Below, in pieces: positions 43,772 through 53,284 of a stretch of DNA of 64,000 nucleotides. Source of the DNA: Algoriphagus sp. Its GTDB lineage: Bacteria; Bacteroidota; Bacteroidia; Cytophagales; Cyclobacteriaceae. Each line of letters opens with the position of its first letter. The stretch's first letter is position 1. The notes under the pieces are model-generated. The model saw only the letters and a list, made by a program, of their open reading frames with translations. It was not told the DNA's origin and ran no database searches. The position numbers and the translations under genes were made by a program. The stretch is taken from the NCBI RefSeq assembly GCF_030694375.1, contig NZ_JAUXYL010000038.1, forward strand, positions 186,001 to 250,000. The letters run 5' to 3'.

Positions 43772-46423
43772 ATGTTGAAGTCAAGACTCTTTTTTACCCT
43801 GCTTATCCTTTTTAATATTAACTGCCTGCTTGCTCAGAATTCCCGAATAGCGGGAAAAATTACGGATGAAATCACAGGGCAGCCCTTGCAGGATGTGCAT
43901 ATTTTTATTCCAAATACCACCTTTCAGGCCTTTTCCGATTCATTGGGAGGCTTTCTGATTTCCAACGTTCCTGAAGGAAAATGGGAAGTACAGGTTTGGG
44001 GCCATGGATGGGAAACGCATCGGGAGGAGCTGGTGCTGAAAGCTGGCATTCTAAAAAATATGGCTATCAAGCTTGGGCAAAATAGCGGTTTGGATCCTGT
44101 TGCTGAGACACTTTCCAAAGGGCAACTGACCAAAGTGATAGATCAGTTGATGCAGATTTTTGTTGGGGCTGATTTCAAGAAGCAGGAGGTAGCAGTGCTG
44201 AATCCAGATAAGTTTATTTTCGAAAAACTTCAGGATAAGAACTTTCGGGTGCACTCCATCGGGCCAATTTTTTTCTCCAATAATGAAAGCGGCTATTTGG
44301 TCTCTACCTACTTCAAACCATTTGTATTGGCGCCGGGGGCTCGGGTGGAGGCCACCTACAGCTATTTTGAACTGCCGAGCAATGATTCCGAATTGGCGGT
44401 TCGCAGAAAGGTTCGAATGAGAATCTATGAGGATTCCCCTCAAAAATTCCTTTCCCAGTTGATGACAGGATCACTGGAATCCTTTGAATTTGATCCTAAA
44501 CCTGAAGTTTCTTTTGCCGAATATCCGGGAGATTACCTGCTCAGTTTTTCCAAGCCTTTGGCAGTCAGTCTTAGTGGGGGGAGAAAAGGCAGCCTTGATT
44601 TTAAGGGCGAAAAATTACCCGTTAAGTTCAACGGTGCTCCTGTTTCTTCCGGGAACTTGGATCTAGGAGGGTCATTTTTGGATTTGAATCCGATTTTTGG
44701 ACTTCCTGCAAATTTCAACGCAGATAAACTGATCAAACTTGCCAATCTGGAACGGACTGCAGAGACCATGGAGGAGCGGATATTTGTCCACACAGATCGA
44801 AAGCATTATTGGCCGGGGGAAAACCTGTTTTTCAAAGCCTATTTCAATTATGGGAATCCAATAATGGCTGAAGATCTGAGCAAGGTCCTACATGTCGAGC
44901 TTTTGGACAGTACAGGGTATCTGTGGTTGCATCGTGTTTTCGAAGTGAAAAATGGAGTTGCTTCAGGTCACCTGGTACTTCCTGACCTGCAGGAATCGGG
45001 AAATTTCATCTTAAGAGCCTATACCGCTTGGGGGCAAAATTATCAGGCGGCTGACTTTTACCTGCCTATTCAGATTTTAGGCCATCAGTTTCAACCTGCA
45101 AATTCCATTATTCAGGAAGGAGGATTTGGTGTGGGTGTATTTTCGGACAAGCTGGAATATAAGGGGGGCGAAAAGGTTAAGCTAAATATCATGGCTCTCA
45201 ATTCTGTCGGAAATCCCATCAATGCCAATCTTTCTGTTTCAGTATTGGACTTGAATCAAGCAGTGTTTATTCCGGAGACAAAAACTATGGAGGAGAGTTT
45301 TATCCCAAAATCCGCAGTCACTACTTTGGATAAATTCCCCGCCAATCCTGAAAAGGGGTTTTCCTTGAAAGGGCAATTGATGGATCGTGGAGGGAATGCA
45401 GTCGATGGAAGTTTGAAAGCTTTTATCAATGGCTACACGGACATAAGATCTCTCCGATCAGATAAATCGGGAAACTTTGAACTGCCCTCTTCAAATTTTG
45501 AAGAGTCCTTCGAAATCGCACTTCAGGCAACGGACAGAGAAGCACGACCTGTTCGAGATATCAGTCTTGGAATTAAAAATTATCCTGCACGGAAATTACC
45601 CGACACATTGAATTACCCACCGGTGGTCCCCCGCGGGATTCTGCCTTCTCCTGATATTCAAGTCCTACAAGGGTTGGTTGCCGGGGAGATTTTGTTGGAA
45701 GAAGCAATAATAGAAGACAAGCGGGAACTGTCCATCGGTCCGATGATCTATGGCAGACCTGACAAAGTGGTTAAGACAGAGGACCTTTTTCTGAATGGGA
45801 CTTCGATCCAGTTTTTATATGCCTTGGCTGGACAGGTGCCGGGGATGACAGTTTATGGCACACCCCCTGCGATCCGTTTTAGAGGTGGCGAACCTTTGGT
45901 TTTAATCAATGGCGCTCCTGTCAATTCGGCCGGAGGAGGCACATTTGGTAACACGGGTGGGGGACAGACTGCTTTTGATGTGATCAGTACTCTGGATGTG
46001 TTCTCTATCGAACGAGTGGAGGTCATTCGAAGGCTGGTCCCCCAATACGGAGATCAGGGGCGCAATGGAATCATTTCCATTATTCTCAAAACAGGTCTGG
46101 ACCGTGCAAAGTCTATCGAAGCAGCTATGAATAACTACACCCTTTTCGAATTTAAGGGATACCCCAAAGCACAATCCTTTGAAGAAGTTGAAAAAAACCG
46201 GTTGGAATTCCCTTTTCTGTTTGGGTTTAAGCCGACTTTATACTGGAATGCCGCCTTGCTGGCTCAGGAATCCCGTATGTCTCAGCAGGTAGAATTTAGT
46301 CTCAACGAAAAAGCAGGTCCCATTTTAGTTGAGATTCGGGGAATAAGTGATCTTGGAGAACCGATCTACGGAACATTTTTACTCAATGCCGGTAAGCTGG
46401 AAAATGACTCAAAAAGTGATTAA
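43772..46423 (+). CDS. Carboxypeptidase-regulatory/MG2/TonB-plug protein, copy 1
   Basis: An 883-residue exported protein in three parts. After a signal peptide, residues 23-105 are a carboxypeptidase-D regulatory-like domain (GKITDEITGQPLQDVHIFIP). Residues about 335-430 resemble an alpha-2-macroglobulin MG2 domain (FVHTDRKHYWPGENLFFKAY). Near residues 670-790 is a TonB-receptor plug-like domain (VYGTPPAIRFRGGEPLVLIN; YGDQGRNGIISIILKTG). The usual 22-strand barrel is missing. The next gene is a paralogue of the same layout. It may work with a separate barrel or act as a surface adaptor; that is inference. Confidence 0.8.
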   Translation: MLKSRLFFTLLILFNINCLLAQNSRIAGKITDEITGQPLQDVHIFIPNTTFQAFSDSLGGFLISNVPEGKWEVQVWGHGWETHREELVLKAGILKNMAIKLGQNSGLDPVAETLSKGQLTKVIDQLMQIFVGADFKKQEVAVLNPDKFIFEKLQDKNFRVHSIGPIFFSNNESGYLVSTYFKPFVLAPGARVEATYSYFELPSNDSELAVRRKVRMRIYEDSPQKFLSQLMTGSLESFEFDPKPEVSFAEYPGDYLLSFSKPLAVSLSGGRKGSLDFKGEKLPVKFNGAPVSSGNLDLGGSFLDLNPIFGLPANFNADKLIKLANLERTAETMEERIFVHTDRKHYWPGENLFFKAYFNYGNPIMAEDLSKVLHVELLDSTGYLWLHRVFEVKNGVASGHLVLPDLQESGNFILRAYTAWGQNYQAADFYLPIQILGHQFQPANSIIQEGGFGVGVFSDKLEYKGGEKVKLNIMALNSVGNPINANLSVSVLDLNQAVFIPETKTMEESFIPKSAVTTLDKFPANPEKGFSLKGQLMDRGGNAVDGSLKAFINGYTDIRSLRSDKSGNFELPSSNFEESFEIALQATDREARPVRDISLGIKNYPARKLPDTLNYPPVVPRGILPSPDIQVLQGLVAGEILLEEAIIEDKRELSIGPMIYGRPDKVVKTEDLFLNGTSIQFLYALAGQVPGMTVYGTPPAIRFRGGEPLVLINGAPVNSAGGGTFGNTGGGQTAFDVISTLDVFSIERVEVIRRLVPQYGDQGRNGIISIILKTGLDRAKSIEAAMNNYTLFEFKGYPKAQSFEEVEKNRLEFPFLFGFKPTLYWNAALLAQESRMSQQVEFSLNEKAGPILVEIRGISDLGEPIYGTFLLNAGKLENDSKSD

Positions 46424-46452
46424 TTGCATCTTCTAAACCAACGAATGCTGTG

Positions 46453-49203
46453 ATGAACAAGAACGTATTTTTAACGCTGTTCCTCTTTTTGGGCATTGCC
46501 CATTTTATTTTTGGCCAAACAGGAACGCTGTCTGGTGTGGTCAAAGACGCTGAAACAGGCGAGACACTGCCTTTCTGCAATGTTTTCATCAACAACACGA
46601 CCATTTCCACTGTCACCGATATGGATGGAAAATTCATCCTTTCCAACCTGGAGGCCGGTCCTTTGGAAGTAGGGTTTTCCTTTATGGGATATGTGGCAGA
46701 GACACGAAAAGTCACCTTGAATCCAGGCGGAAATCTGACGGTGAATCTGTCGATGAAGCCATTTGCGACCGAGCTGAGTGATGTGGAGATTAAGGCATCC
46801 CGGGACAAAAACTGGGAACGGGACTTGCGTAAATTTCAAAACCTCTTTATTGGCATTGATGATGCCGCAAGCAAAACAAAGATCCTGAATCCATGGGTGA
46901 TTGATTTTCCTGTTGGAGCGGATAAAGGTGCCTTTGTGGCGAAAGCTGACCTTCCGATTGAAATCGAAAATCAATATTTAGGATACAAAATCACCTTTAA
47001 CCTGAGTGAATTTTTTGACTCACCGACTAACTATCGAATTGTGGGTGCGGCGAGATTTGAGGAAATGAGCCCGGAGTCAGAAATACAAAAATCAACTTGG
47101 ATAAAGAATCGTGCAGAAATCTACCGCAAGTCTCCCATGAATATGTTCCGGTCGATACTCAATGGGACTCAGGAGCGCGAAGGGTTTTTCCTCTATGGAG
47201 ACAAGGCAGGAGGATCTGCCAGCAGAAATATGCGAAGCGATATTTTTGCCAATGAGTTGGGCAATTCGGTGGTGGTATATAAAGCTGATCCATTGGTTAC
47301 TCCAACAAGTCCACCGGGACATTATTTCATCAATTTGAAGGGCAGGATTGAGATCCACTATCAGAAGGGCTTTGCTCAGGCAAACACCTACAAAGACGCG
47401 CCCTATCCGATTTCATGGCTTGAAGTAAATGGCGGAAAAGTCAAGGTAAAGGAAAATGGCATGGTAATAAATCCTCAGGATTTGGTTTTCTCAGGGGATA
47501 TGGACCGCAAGCGAATTTCCAATTTGCTTCCTTTGGACTACAATGCCGAAAAGGCGATTCAGCTTCAGGATTTGGCCAAAACAGCTAAAAACTATCAGGA
47601 GAAAGTCTATCTCCATACCGACAAGCCGTACTATTATGCAGGGGATCAGGTTTTTTTCAAGGGGTATTTTGCCTACGGCAATTCCTACTTGCGTGATGAA
47701 CTCAGCAAGGTACTCCATGTAGAATTGGTCAGTGGGGAGCGGGATATGGTCATTGAGAAAAAATTTCAAATCAGAGACGGAATTGTAGTCGGAGATTTCT
47801 ACTTGCCGGATTCATTATCGGGTGAAAAATATTTTCTCCGTGCTTATACTAACTGGATGCGAAATTATGGTCCCAATCAGTATTTTCTCCAGCCTTTGAG
47901 CATTCTCGATCCTTACAAGCGAATCGCCCCCGAGGAAACCTTTACCAATTGGAAAAATCAGGGGGCAGCAATTCAGGCCGATAAAACTCAATTTGGTACC
48001 AGAGAGAAAGTCACTGTAACGCTGAAAGTAGCCAATGATAAAGGTCAGTCGATTCCCGCCACACTTTCTGTTGGAGTTTGGGATGCCCGACAGCTCGTTC
48101 CTGTCAAAAGAACTTTAGAAATGGCAAATGCTCTAAATCTCCAGGGAGTGTCCGAGAATTTGGGTTTGGATCGGTTTTCCTACCCGATCGAAAAAAGTCT
48201 GAAACTTTCGGGTACTGTGACAGATGAGAAAGGTAAAGGGGCAGCTGCTCAGGTTACCGCTTTTGTCAATGATTTTCAGGGGATGATCGATCTGGAGTCC
48301 GGGAGTAACGGGACGTTTGTATTGGAGGATATGGAATATTTTGGTCCGATGAAGTTGGCTTTTTCTGCTATGGATAAAAAGGGCAAGCCGTTGAAAGTAG
48401 ACCTTAACACTCCTTTAAAGGCACCGGTAGCACTCCCTGCGGAGGCTTATTTTCCAAAATTAATCACCCTTGCCAAACCTATTAGAATCTCTGAAGTGGA
48501 GGAAGAACTGCCTGCGGCAAAGCAAACGAACTCCAACTCAAAACCAGCCATTTACGGTAATCCGGATTTCGTGGTGACCGGTGAAGAGCTCACCAAAACC
48601 GGAAATACTACAGATTTGGTGAACAGTCTGGCGGGGAATGTTCCAAGTATGCGGGTCACATTGGTCGGCGCTACAGGGCAGCAACAAATTCGAATCAGGG
48701 GAGGAGCAGTGTCCGCAGGCGGAAGTATGGAACCTCTGGTCATGGTCAATGGGGCCATCATGGGGGCATCCGGGGCATCCAATGCCGCTGATAATTTAAG
48801 AAGTATCAATCCTTTTGATATCGATCGGGTAGAGGTGGTGACACGGATGGCTCCAATGCTCGGCGATCAGGGAAGAAACGGGATTATTGCTGTTTACCTC
48901 AAAGACAATCTGGATATGGGATTGGATGGTTTGGCCGGACCTGGCATCAAGGAATTTTTGGTGGAGGGTTTCCAGCCTACAGGGACATTTATTCCTGTGG
49001 ATTATGCCCAGATTACCGAGCCTGTTGAAAAAGACGATCGTCAGACTCTTTATTGGAATCCCTATTTGATAGCGGATGATATAGGGACTGTGACATTTTC
49101 TTTTTACACCAATGATTCGGATGGCCCTGTAGTTGTAGAAGTTCGAGGTCTGGGAATTGATGGAGAACTTATTGTGGGGACGTTTATCCTGAATCAGAAA
49201 TAA
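46453..49203 (+). CDS. Carboxypeptidase-regulatory/MG2/TonB-plug protein, copy 2
   Basis: A 916-residue paralogue of the preceding gene, starting 29 bp after it. A signal peptide (LFLFLGIAHFIFGQ) is followed by SGVVKDAETGETLPFCNVFI (carboxypeptidase-regulatory), an MG2-like block (YLHTDKPYYYAGDQVFFKGY; SKVLHVELVSGERDM) and a plug-like block (QQIRIRGGAVSAGGSMEPLV; LGDQGRNGIIAVYLKDN). No beta-barrel follows. ATG 46453 is preferred to GTG 46450. The two copies share layout but are clearly diverged, so the duplication is old. A small outer-membrane barrel gene comes next and may be a partner. Confidence 0.8.
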   Translation: MNKNVFLTLFLFLGIAHFIFGQTGTLSGVVKDAETGETLPFCNVFINNTTISTVTDMDGKFILSNLEAGPLEVGFSFMGYVAETRKVTLNPGGNLTVNLSMKPFATELSDVEIKASRDKNWERDLRKFQNLFIGIDDAASKTKILNPWVIDFPVGADKGAFVAKADLPIEIENQYLGYKITFNLSEFFDSPTNYRIVGAARFEEMSPESEIQKSTWIKNRAEIYRKSPMNMFRSILNGTQEREGFFLYGDKAGGSASRNMRSDIFANELGNSVVVYKADPLVTPTSPPGHYFINLKGRIEIHYQKGFAQANTYKDAPYPISWLEVNGGKVKVKENGMVINPQDLVFSGDMDRKRISNLLPLDYNAEKAIQLQDLAKTAKNYQEKVYLHTDKPYYYAGDQVFFKGYFAYGNSYLRDELSKVLHVELVSGERDMVIEKKFQIRDGIVVGDFYLPDSLSGEKYFLRAYTNWMRNYGPNQYFLQPLSILDPYKRIAPEETFTNWKNQGAAIQADKTQFGTREKVTVTLKVANDKGQSIPATLSVGVWDARQLVPVKRTLEMANALNLQGVSENLGLDRFSYPIEKSLKLSGTVTDEKGKGAAAQVTAFVNDFQGMIDLESGSNGTFVLEDMEYFGPMKLAFSAMDKKGKPLKVDLNTPLKAPVALPAEAYFPKLITLAKPIRISEVEEELPAAKQTNSNSKPAIYGNPDFVVTGEELTKTGNTTDLVNSLAGNVPSMRVTLVGATGQQQIRIRGGAVSAGGSMEPLVMVNGAIMGASGASNAADNLRSINPFDIDRVEVVTRMAPMLGDQGRNGIIAVYLKDNLDMGLDGLAGPGIKEFLVEGFQPTGTFIPVDYAQITEPVEKDDRQTLYWNPYLIADDIGTVTFSFYTNDSDGPVVVEVRGLGIDGELIVGTFILNQK

Positions 49204-49235
49204 AGTAAGTCCTTCGAATTCTCTTAATTTTAAGC

Positions 49236-49886
49236 ATGCATAAAATCCTGATTTGCCTTTTCCTATTTATCCTCCCTCTAGGAGCAATGGCTCAGCTCAG
49301 TGTGGGGATCAGAGGAGGATATGCGACTTCTACTTACAGTTACCAAGCTTCTGCTGCAACAAGAAGTCGATCAGTAGATGGGATAGGTTCTCCGACTTTT
49401 TCTTTTGTTGTGGAATATTTCAATTCTAAAAATGCCGGAATAGAACTTAACCTTCAGCAGCTGACCCTGGGCTTTCGCCAATTTAATGGAGATGAAAAGC
49501 TGAATCAGACTGAGTTGACTTACCTCAAAGTTCCGCTATTGGCAAGTTTTTTTGCCGGCCGATCGGGGCGATTTCAGATCAAAGTTGGCCCGCATGTAGG
49601 CTATTTACTCCAAGCAAAAGACATCACCCGTGAATTTGAAGGAGAAACCCCGCGAGAGTTGCCAACCTATGGAGGTGCGGGAGATGTACCAAACAAATTG
49701 ATGTACGGACTTACAGCGGGGGCAGGTATTTCAAAACTGTTTGGGAAAAGTACCCTCTCTGCTGAAGTCAGGTTTGGATATGATTTCACAAATCCAGAAT
49801 CGCAGGGCAGAATTTTTGATATGAGTTCAACTAATCTGGAATTTACCTTAGCGTATCTTTTTAGAATAAAAGAAAGGAAGTTTTAA
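49236..49886 (+). CDS. Outer membrane beta-barrel protein (PorT/OMP_b-brl-like)
   Basis: A 216-residue protein with a signal peptide (LFILPLGAMAQ) and about eight amphipathic strands; LSVGIRGGYATSTYSYQ is the first and LEFTLAYLFRIKERKF the last. It fits the small outer-membrane barrel family seen throughout Bacteroidota. It follows the two plug proteins by 32 bp and is probably cotranscribed, which makes it a candidate barrel partner. Its barrel is far too small to be a TonB receptor. Confidence 0.78.
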   Translation: MHKILICLFLFILPLGAMAQLSVGIRGGYATSTYSYQASAATRSRSVDGIGSPTFSFVVEYFNSKNAGIELNLQQLTLGFRQFNGDEKLNQTELTYLKVPLLASFFAGRSGRFQIKVGPHVGYLLQAKDITREFEGETPRELPTYGGAGDVPNKLMYGLTAGAGISKLFGKSTLSAEVRFGYDFTNPESQGRIFDMSSTNLEFTLAYLFRIKERKF

Positions 49887-49926
49887 ACTTCAGGCTACTT
49901 GACCTTGTATGCTTACAGGGACTACT

Positions 49927-49934
49927 TAACTTTG
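49927..49934 (+). promoter_or_regulatory. -7 box of aroQ
   Basis: TAACTTTG, exact TAnnTTTG, 25 nt before the TTG start of aroQ. Confidence 0.55.
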
Positions 49935-49959
49935 ACTCAAAGCCTTAACCTATCCTAAA

Positions 49960-50388
49960 TTGAAAATCCAAATCATCAACGGCCCCAACCTTAACCTGTT
50001 GGGGAAACGTGAACCCGAAATCTACGGAAGTCAAAGCTTTGAGGCTTATTTTGAGCAGCTTCAAAAGCGCTTCCCTCAAGTGGAACTCCATTATTTCCAA
50101 AGTAATGTGGAGGGAGAATTGATCAATAAAATCCACGAAGTGGGTTTTAGCTTTGATGCTATTCTACTCAATGCAGGAGGTTACACGCATACTTCGGTCT
50201 CGATTTCGGATGCTATTTCAGGCGTTACCACGCCGACGCTCGAAGTCCATATTTCCAACATTTACAAGCGGGAAGAATTCCGTCATAAAAGTATTATTTC
50301 CAAGTCTTGTGTAGGTATGATCTCAGGCTTAGGGCTGAAAGGCTACGAACTCGGGGTTACCTATTTTCTCAATTCTCCAGACCTATGA
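49960..50388 (+). CDS. aroQ: Type II 3-dehydroquinate dehydratase
   Basis: A 142-residue enzyme of the shikimate pathway that dehydrates 3-dehydroquinate. IINGPNLNLLGKREPEIYG is the family start with the catalytic Tyr in EIYG; NAGGYTHTSVSISDAI and HISNIYKREEFRHKS carry the remaining active-site residues. The start is TTG at 49960 since no ATG precedes the conserved N-terminus. Its stop shares ATGA with the next gene, so aroQ and the aminotransferase are coupled. Confidence 0.93.
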   Translation: MKIQIINGPNLNLLGKREPEIYGSQSFEAYFEQLQKRFPQVELHYFQSNVEGELINKIHEVGFSFDAILLNAGGYTHTSVSISDAISGVTTPTLEVHISNIYKREEFRHKSIISKSCVGMISGLGLKGYELGVTYFLNSPDL

Positions 50389-51440
50389 TTACTTTTGCTC
50401 CGGGCCCGTCCAAAGTTTACGACGCGCTTCCACACTACATGCAGGATGCCTTCGATCAGGGAATCCTAAGCGCAAATCACCGCAGTGGTGCATTCATGCA
50501 ACTCTACCAGGAGACCGAGCAGCTCATGCGCGAAAAACTCCACATGCCGGATGACTATAAGTTGTTGTTCACCTCTTCCGCAACTGAGAATTGGGAGATT
50601 ATTTCCCAATCTATCGTGGAAAGGGCCAGTTTTCATATCTATTCCGGTTCATTTGGCAAAAAATGGTTTGAATATGCCAAGCATATCGTTCCTGCTTCTT
50701 CCGCTTTGAAACTTGAGGCCAATCAGGCAGTGGATATTGCCGGTTTAGAAATCAGCGAGGAGTTTGATGTGATTGCGATTACCCAAAATGAAACCGCAAA
50801 CGCCTCTCAGGTTCCTATGTCGGTCATCGAGGCGATTGGAGGGAAATTTCCTGAGAAAATGATTGCCGTTGACACTACATCCAGCATGGGTGGCATTGAG
50901 ATGGACTTTAGCTTGGCGGATATTTGGTATGCATCGGTGCAAAAGTGCTTTGGTCTCCCGGCGGGACTTGGAGTGTTGATTGTTTCTCCTAAAGCCATTG
51001 AAAAGGCCTTACAGAAAGGTGAAAAGGGGCGATACAACAGCCTTAACTTTATGTTGGAAAATGCAGCCGGATTCCAAACCCACTACACCCCGAATGTTTT
51101 TGGGATTTATTTGCTCAACAGGGTTTTGGAGGATCTCCCTGAAATCCAACATGTGGATGCCCGATTGAGAGCACGGATGAAAAATTTGGAAAACACCATC
51201 GCGCAGTCAGAAAAATTCAGAATGTTGGTAGATAATGAGCTGACCCGGAGTACCACCGTAATGGGAGTAGCAGGATCGGAGGAGTTGATTTCTGCTGTGA
51301 AAAAGGCTGCCGAAAAAGAAGGCATGCAATTGGGGAGTGGCTATGGGCCTTTAAAGCCTACGAGCTTTCGAATTGCCAATTTCCCCGCAATAACAGACGC
51401 TGAATTTAATCGACTGATTACCTTTTTGAAAAATTATTAA
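50385..51440 (+). CDS. Class V aminotransferase (SerC-like)
   Basis: A 351-residue class V PLP aminotransferase. ITFAPGPSKVYDALPHYM and NHRSGAFMQLYQETEQLMRE are the phosphoserine/alanine-glyoxylate aminotransferase start; IAVDTTSSMGG holds the PLP-binding Asp and WYASVQKCFGLPAGLGVLIV the Schiff-base Lys. It most likely makes phosphoserine for serine synthesis, but class V members overlap in substrate. ATG 50385 is chosen because it forms an ATGA overlap with aroQ; the longer upstream frame is shadow of aroQ. A hairpin follows 33 nt after the stop. Confidence 0.85.
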   Translation: MITFAPGPSKVYDALPHYMQDAFDQGILSANHRSGAFMQLYQETEQLMREKLHMPDDYKLLFTSSATENWEIISQSIVERASFHIYSGSFGKKWFEYAKHIVPASSALKLEANQAVDIAGLEISEEFDVIAITQNETANASQVPMSVIEAIGGKFPEKMIAVDTTSSMGGIEMDFSLADIWYASVQKCFGLPAGLGVLIVSPKAIEKALQKGEKGRYNSLNFMLENAAGFQTHYTPNVFGIYLLNRVLEDLPEIQHVDARLRARMKNLENTIAQSEKFRMLVDNELTRSTTVMGVAGSEELISAVKKAAEKEGMQLGSGYGPLKPTSFRIANFPAITDAEFNRLITFLKNY

Positions 51441-51472
51441 GATTTCCCCGAAAGGGATGGGCTGGAAACTAC

Positions 51473-51510
51473 TGACCCCAAAAAGTTAAAACCTTTTGGG
51501 GTCAGATTGT
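51473..51510 (+). terminator. Hairpin after the aminotransferase gene, probable terminator
   Basis: CTGACCCCAAAAAG and CTTTTGGGGTCAG form a 12-13-bp stem with one bulge, loop TTAAAAC, followed by an AT-rich TATTTTT. The same text resembles IS3-type termini, so a fused pair of insertion-sequence ends is an alternative reading. Confidence 0.6.
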
Positions 51511-51526
51511 ATTTTTATGATCTAAT

Positions 51527-51852
51527 GGTCAAAAATAGTTGGCGAAATCCCGTCTAACGTGCTATTATTTAGATAATTACAAGTATGTTGATGAAATCGG
51601 TTTCAATAAGATTTTTTGTTCACAAAAAACTTTAGAAAACGATGTTCCCTTTTTACTTCAAAACTCCTACATGAAAAGGTTTTTGGAGCCATAATACAAG
51701 AAGAATGAAGCAAAAAAGCCCTTCTAAACTAAATAAACCTACAATTTGAAGGTGTTGGTTCCGCTATGAATAAGTTGCTCAAAACGCCTCTTAGAAATTG
51801 TCCATTGAGATATACAAATTTTCTCGATCAAAATCACCAACTATTTTTGACC
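51527..51852. mobile_element. 326-bp segment bounded by 19-bp inverted repeats (MITE-like or decayed element)
   Basis: GGTCAAAAATAGTTGGCGA at 51527-51545 and its inverted copy (one mismatch) at 51834-51852, with outer TAAT/ATTA similarity. No gene of its own fits inside; a short frame reads LDNYKYVDEIGFNKIFC and ends at a stop. The 435-bp gap 51441-51875 contains this segment and the hairpin before it, nothing else. Confidence 0.6.
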
Positions 51853-51875
51853 ACATTACCATTTTTATTGGAATT

Positions 51876-53240
51876 CTAATTTCCTTTCAGTGCATTGCAT
51901 CGGTCGTAAGCAGGATCAATGTCAATAAATACATCTTCCTTAGCAGTAATGAACCACTTATCGAGAATTTCGTCTTCTTTTCGACGTAGCGTGGCAGCCT
52001 TCATTTTTTCATAATCAGCTTCCAAACTGGCCCGGTGTGCAGGGTATTTTGCCTGATAGTACAGAATTCTCACTTTAACTCCCTCTCTTGGGTCTTCAAA
52101 TCGAATCGGTCTGGTAATACTTCCCACTTTCATGGTATCAATGGTGAAATAGAGCACAGGATCCTCCAATGTTCTGAGCGAAAGGCGATTTGAATTTGTA
52201 GATGGGTCAGTGAAAAATCCTCCATTATCAGAGGTACCTCTATCGTTAGAATACTCCTTTGCTGCTTTTGCGAATTCGATTTTACCTGCTTCAATTTCCC
52301 GCTTTAGGCTGTCAAGGTAACGTTCGGCTTTTAAGATATCCTCCTCGCCCGGAACAGGAATTTTTAAAATATGGCGGGTATTGTAACTCGTTCCTTTTAT
52401 CTCAAGCAATTGGATCATGTGGAAACCAAACTGGGTTTCTACCGGATCACTGATTTCTCCCAAGCGAAGCCCCAAGGCTGTAGATTCATATTCGGGGGCT
52501 AATTCGCCCCTGCGGAAAAATCCGAGATCTCCTCCTTGTGCACCGGAACCGGGATCTTCAGAATGTTTCTTTGCCAGATCAGCAAAATCTGCTTTTCCAT
52601 CCAGAATATCCTGCTTGAATTGGGTAAGCTGAGCGATCAGCTGTTCCCTTACTTTCGGACTTACTTCCGGTTTTCTTACTATTTGTCCTACTGTAGCTTC
52701 GGAAGTAAACAGGGGGAGTGAATCTTTGGGTATGCTGTAAAAAAATGCCCGTACGTCAGCAGGAGATACCGTCAGCCCTTCTGTGATCTTCGATCTCATT
52801 TTGGATACAATCATTTGCTCTCGGATGACATCTTCGATTTCTCCTTTGAGTTGTTCAGCAGTTTTTCCATAAACTTGGATCAACATGGCCTCATCTCCAC
52901 CAAACTGCTGCATGACGGAATTGAATCGACTATTTACCTGAAGCAAAACCTCAGGTTCTGTAACCAGTACGGAGTCGATTTCAGCTTTGGCCACCATAAG
53001 CTTATTGATCATTAGGCTTTCAAAAACCTCACAGCGCGTTGGCGCAACTATTCCTTGTTGAGCTTGCGCAAGGGCTTCGATATAGGTCTGCTGGACTTCA
53101 GATTCAAGGACAATATTGTTGTCAACTTTTGCGACAATCTTATCTATGACTTGGCCGGTCGGTGGAGCTTGCTGTGCAAGAGCCTGACTAAGAGCCATCG
53201 CTCCAAAAACGCTAAGAATAAGTCGGTTTAGAAATTTCAT
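51876..53240 (-). CDS. SurA-like periplasmic peptidyl-prolyl isomerase
   Basis: A 454-residue periplasmic chaperone. A signal peptide ([20 protein letters not shown]) is followed by a SurA N-terminal helical domain ([19 protein letters not shown]) and two parvulin domains; the first has [20 protein letters not shown] with [11 protein letters not shown]. It helps fold outer-membrane proteins. ATG 53240 is preferred to one at 53279 because the signal peptide starts there. It is preceded by another parvulin gene with an overlap-size gap, so the two form an operon. Confidence 0.87.
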   Translation of the reverse strand: MKFLNRLILSVFGAMALSQALAQQAPPTGQVIDKIVAKVDNNIVLESEVQQTYIEALAQAQQGIVAPTRCEVFESLMINKLMVAKAEIDSVLVTEPEVLLQVNSRFNSVMQQFGGDEAMLIQVYGKTAEQLKGEIEDVIREQMIVSKMRSKITEGLTVSPADVRAFFYSIPKDSLPLFTSEATVGQIVRKPEVSPKVREQLIAQLTQFKQDILDGKADFADLAKKHSEDPGSGAQGGDLGFFRRGELAPEYESTALGLRLGEISDPVETQFGFHMIQLLEIKGTSYNTRHILKIPVPGEEDILKAERYLDSLKREIEAGKIEFAKAAKEYSNDRGTSDNGGFFTDPSTNSNRLSLRTLEDPVLYFTIDTMKVGSITRPIRFEDPREGVKVRILYYQAKYPAHRASLEADYEKMKAATLRRKEDEILDKWFITAKEDVFIDIDPAYDRCNALKGN

Positions 53241-53284
53241 GATGTTTGGTGATCTTTGATTTCCAGAATTGGAAATCATTTAAA

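Noticed and set aside
51473..51510. GGGGTCAG hairpin as a pair of insertion-sequence ends
   Set aside because: Possible, but its place 33 nt after a stop codon and T-rich tail fit a terminator equally well, and no transposase remnant is seen.
51798..51989. Plus-strand 63-codon frame at the end of the SurA-like gene
   Set aside because: Half of it lies antisense to the SurA-like coding region and the rest inside the inverted-repeat segment; no protein features.
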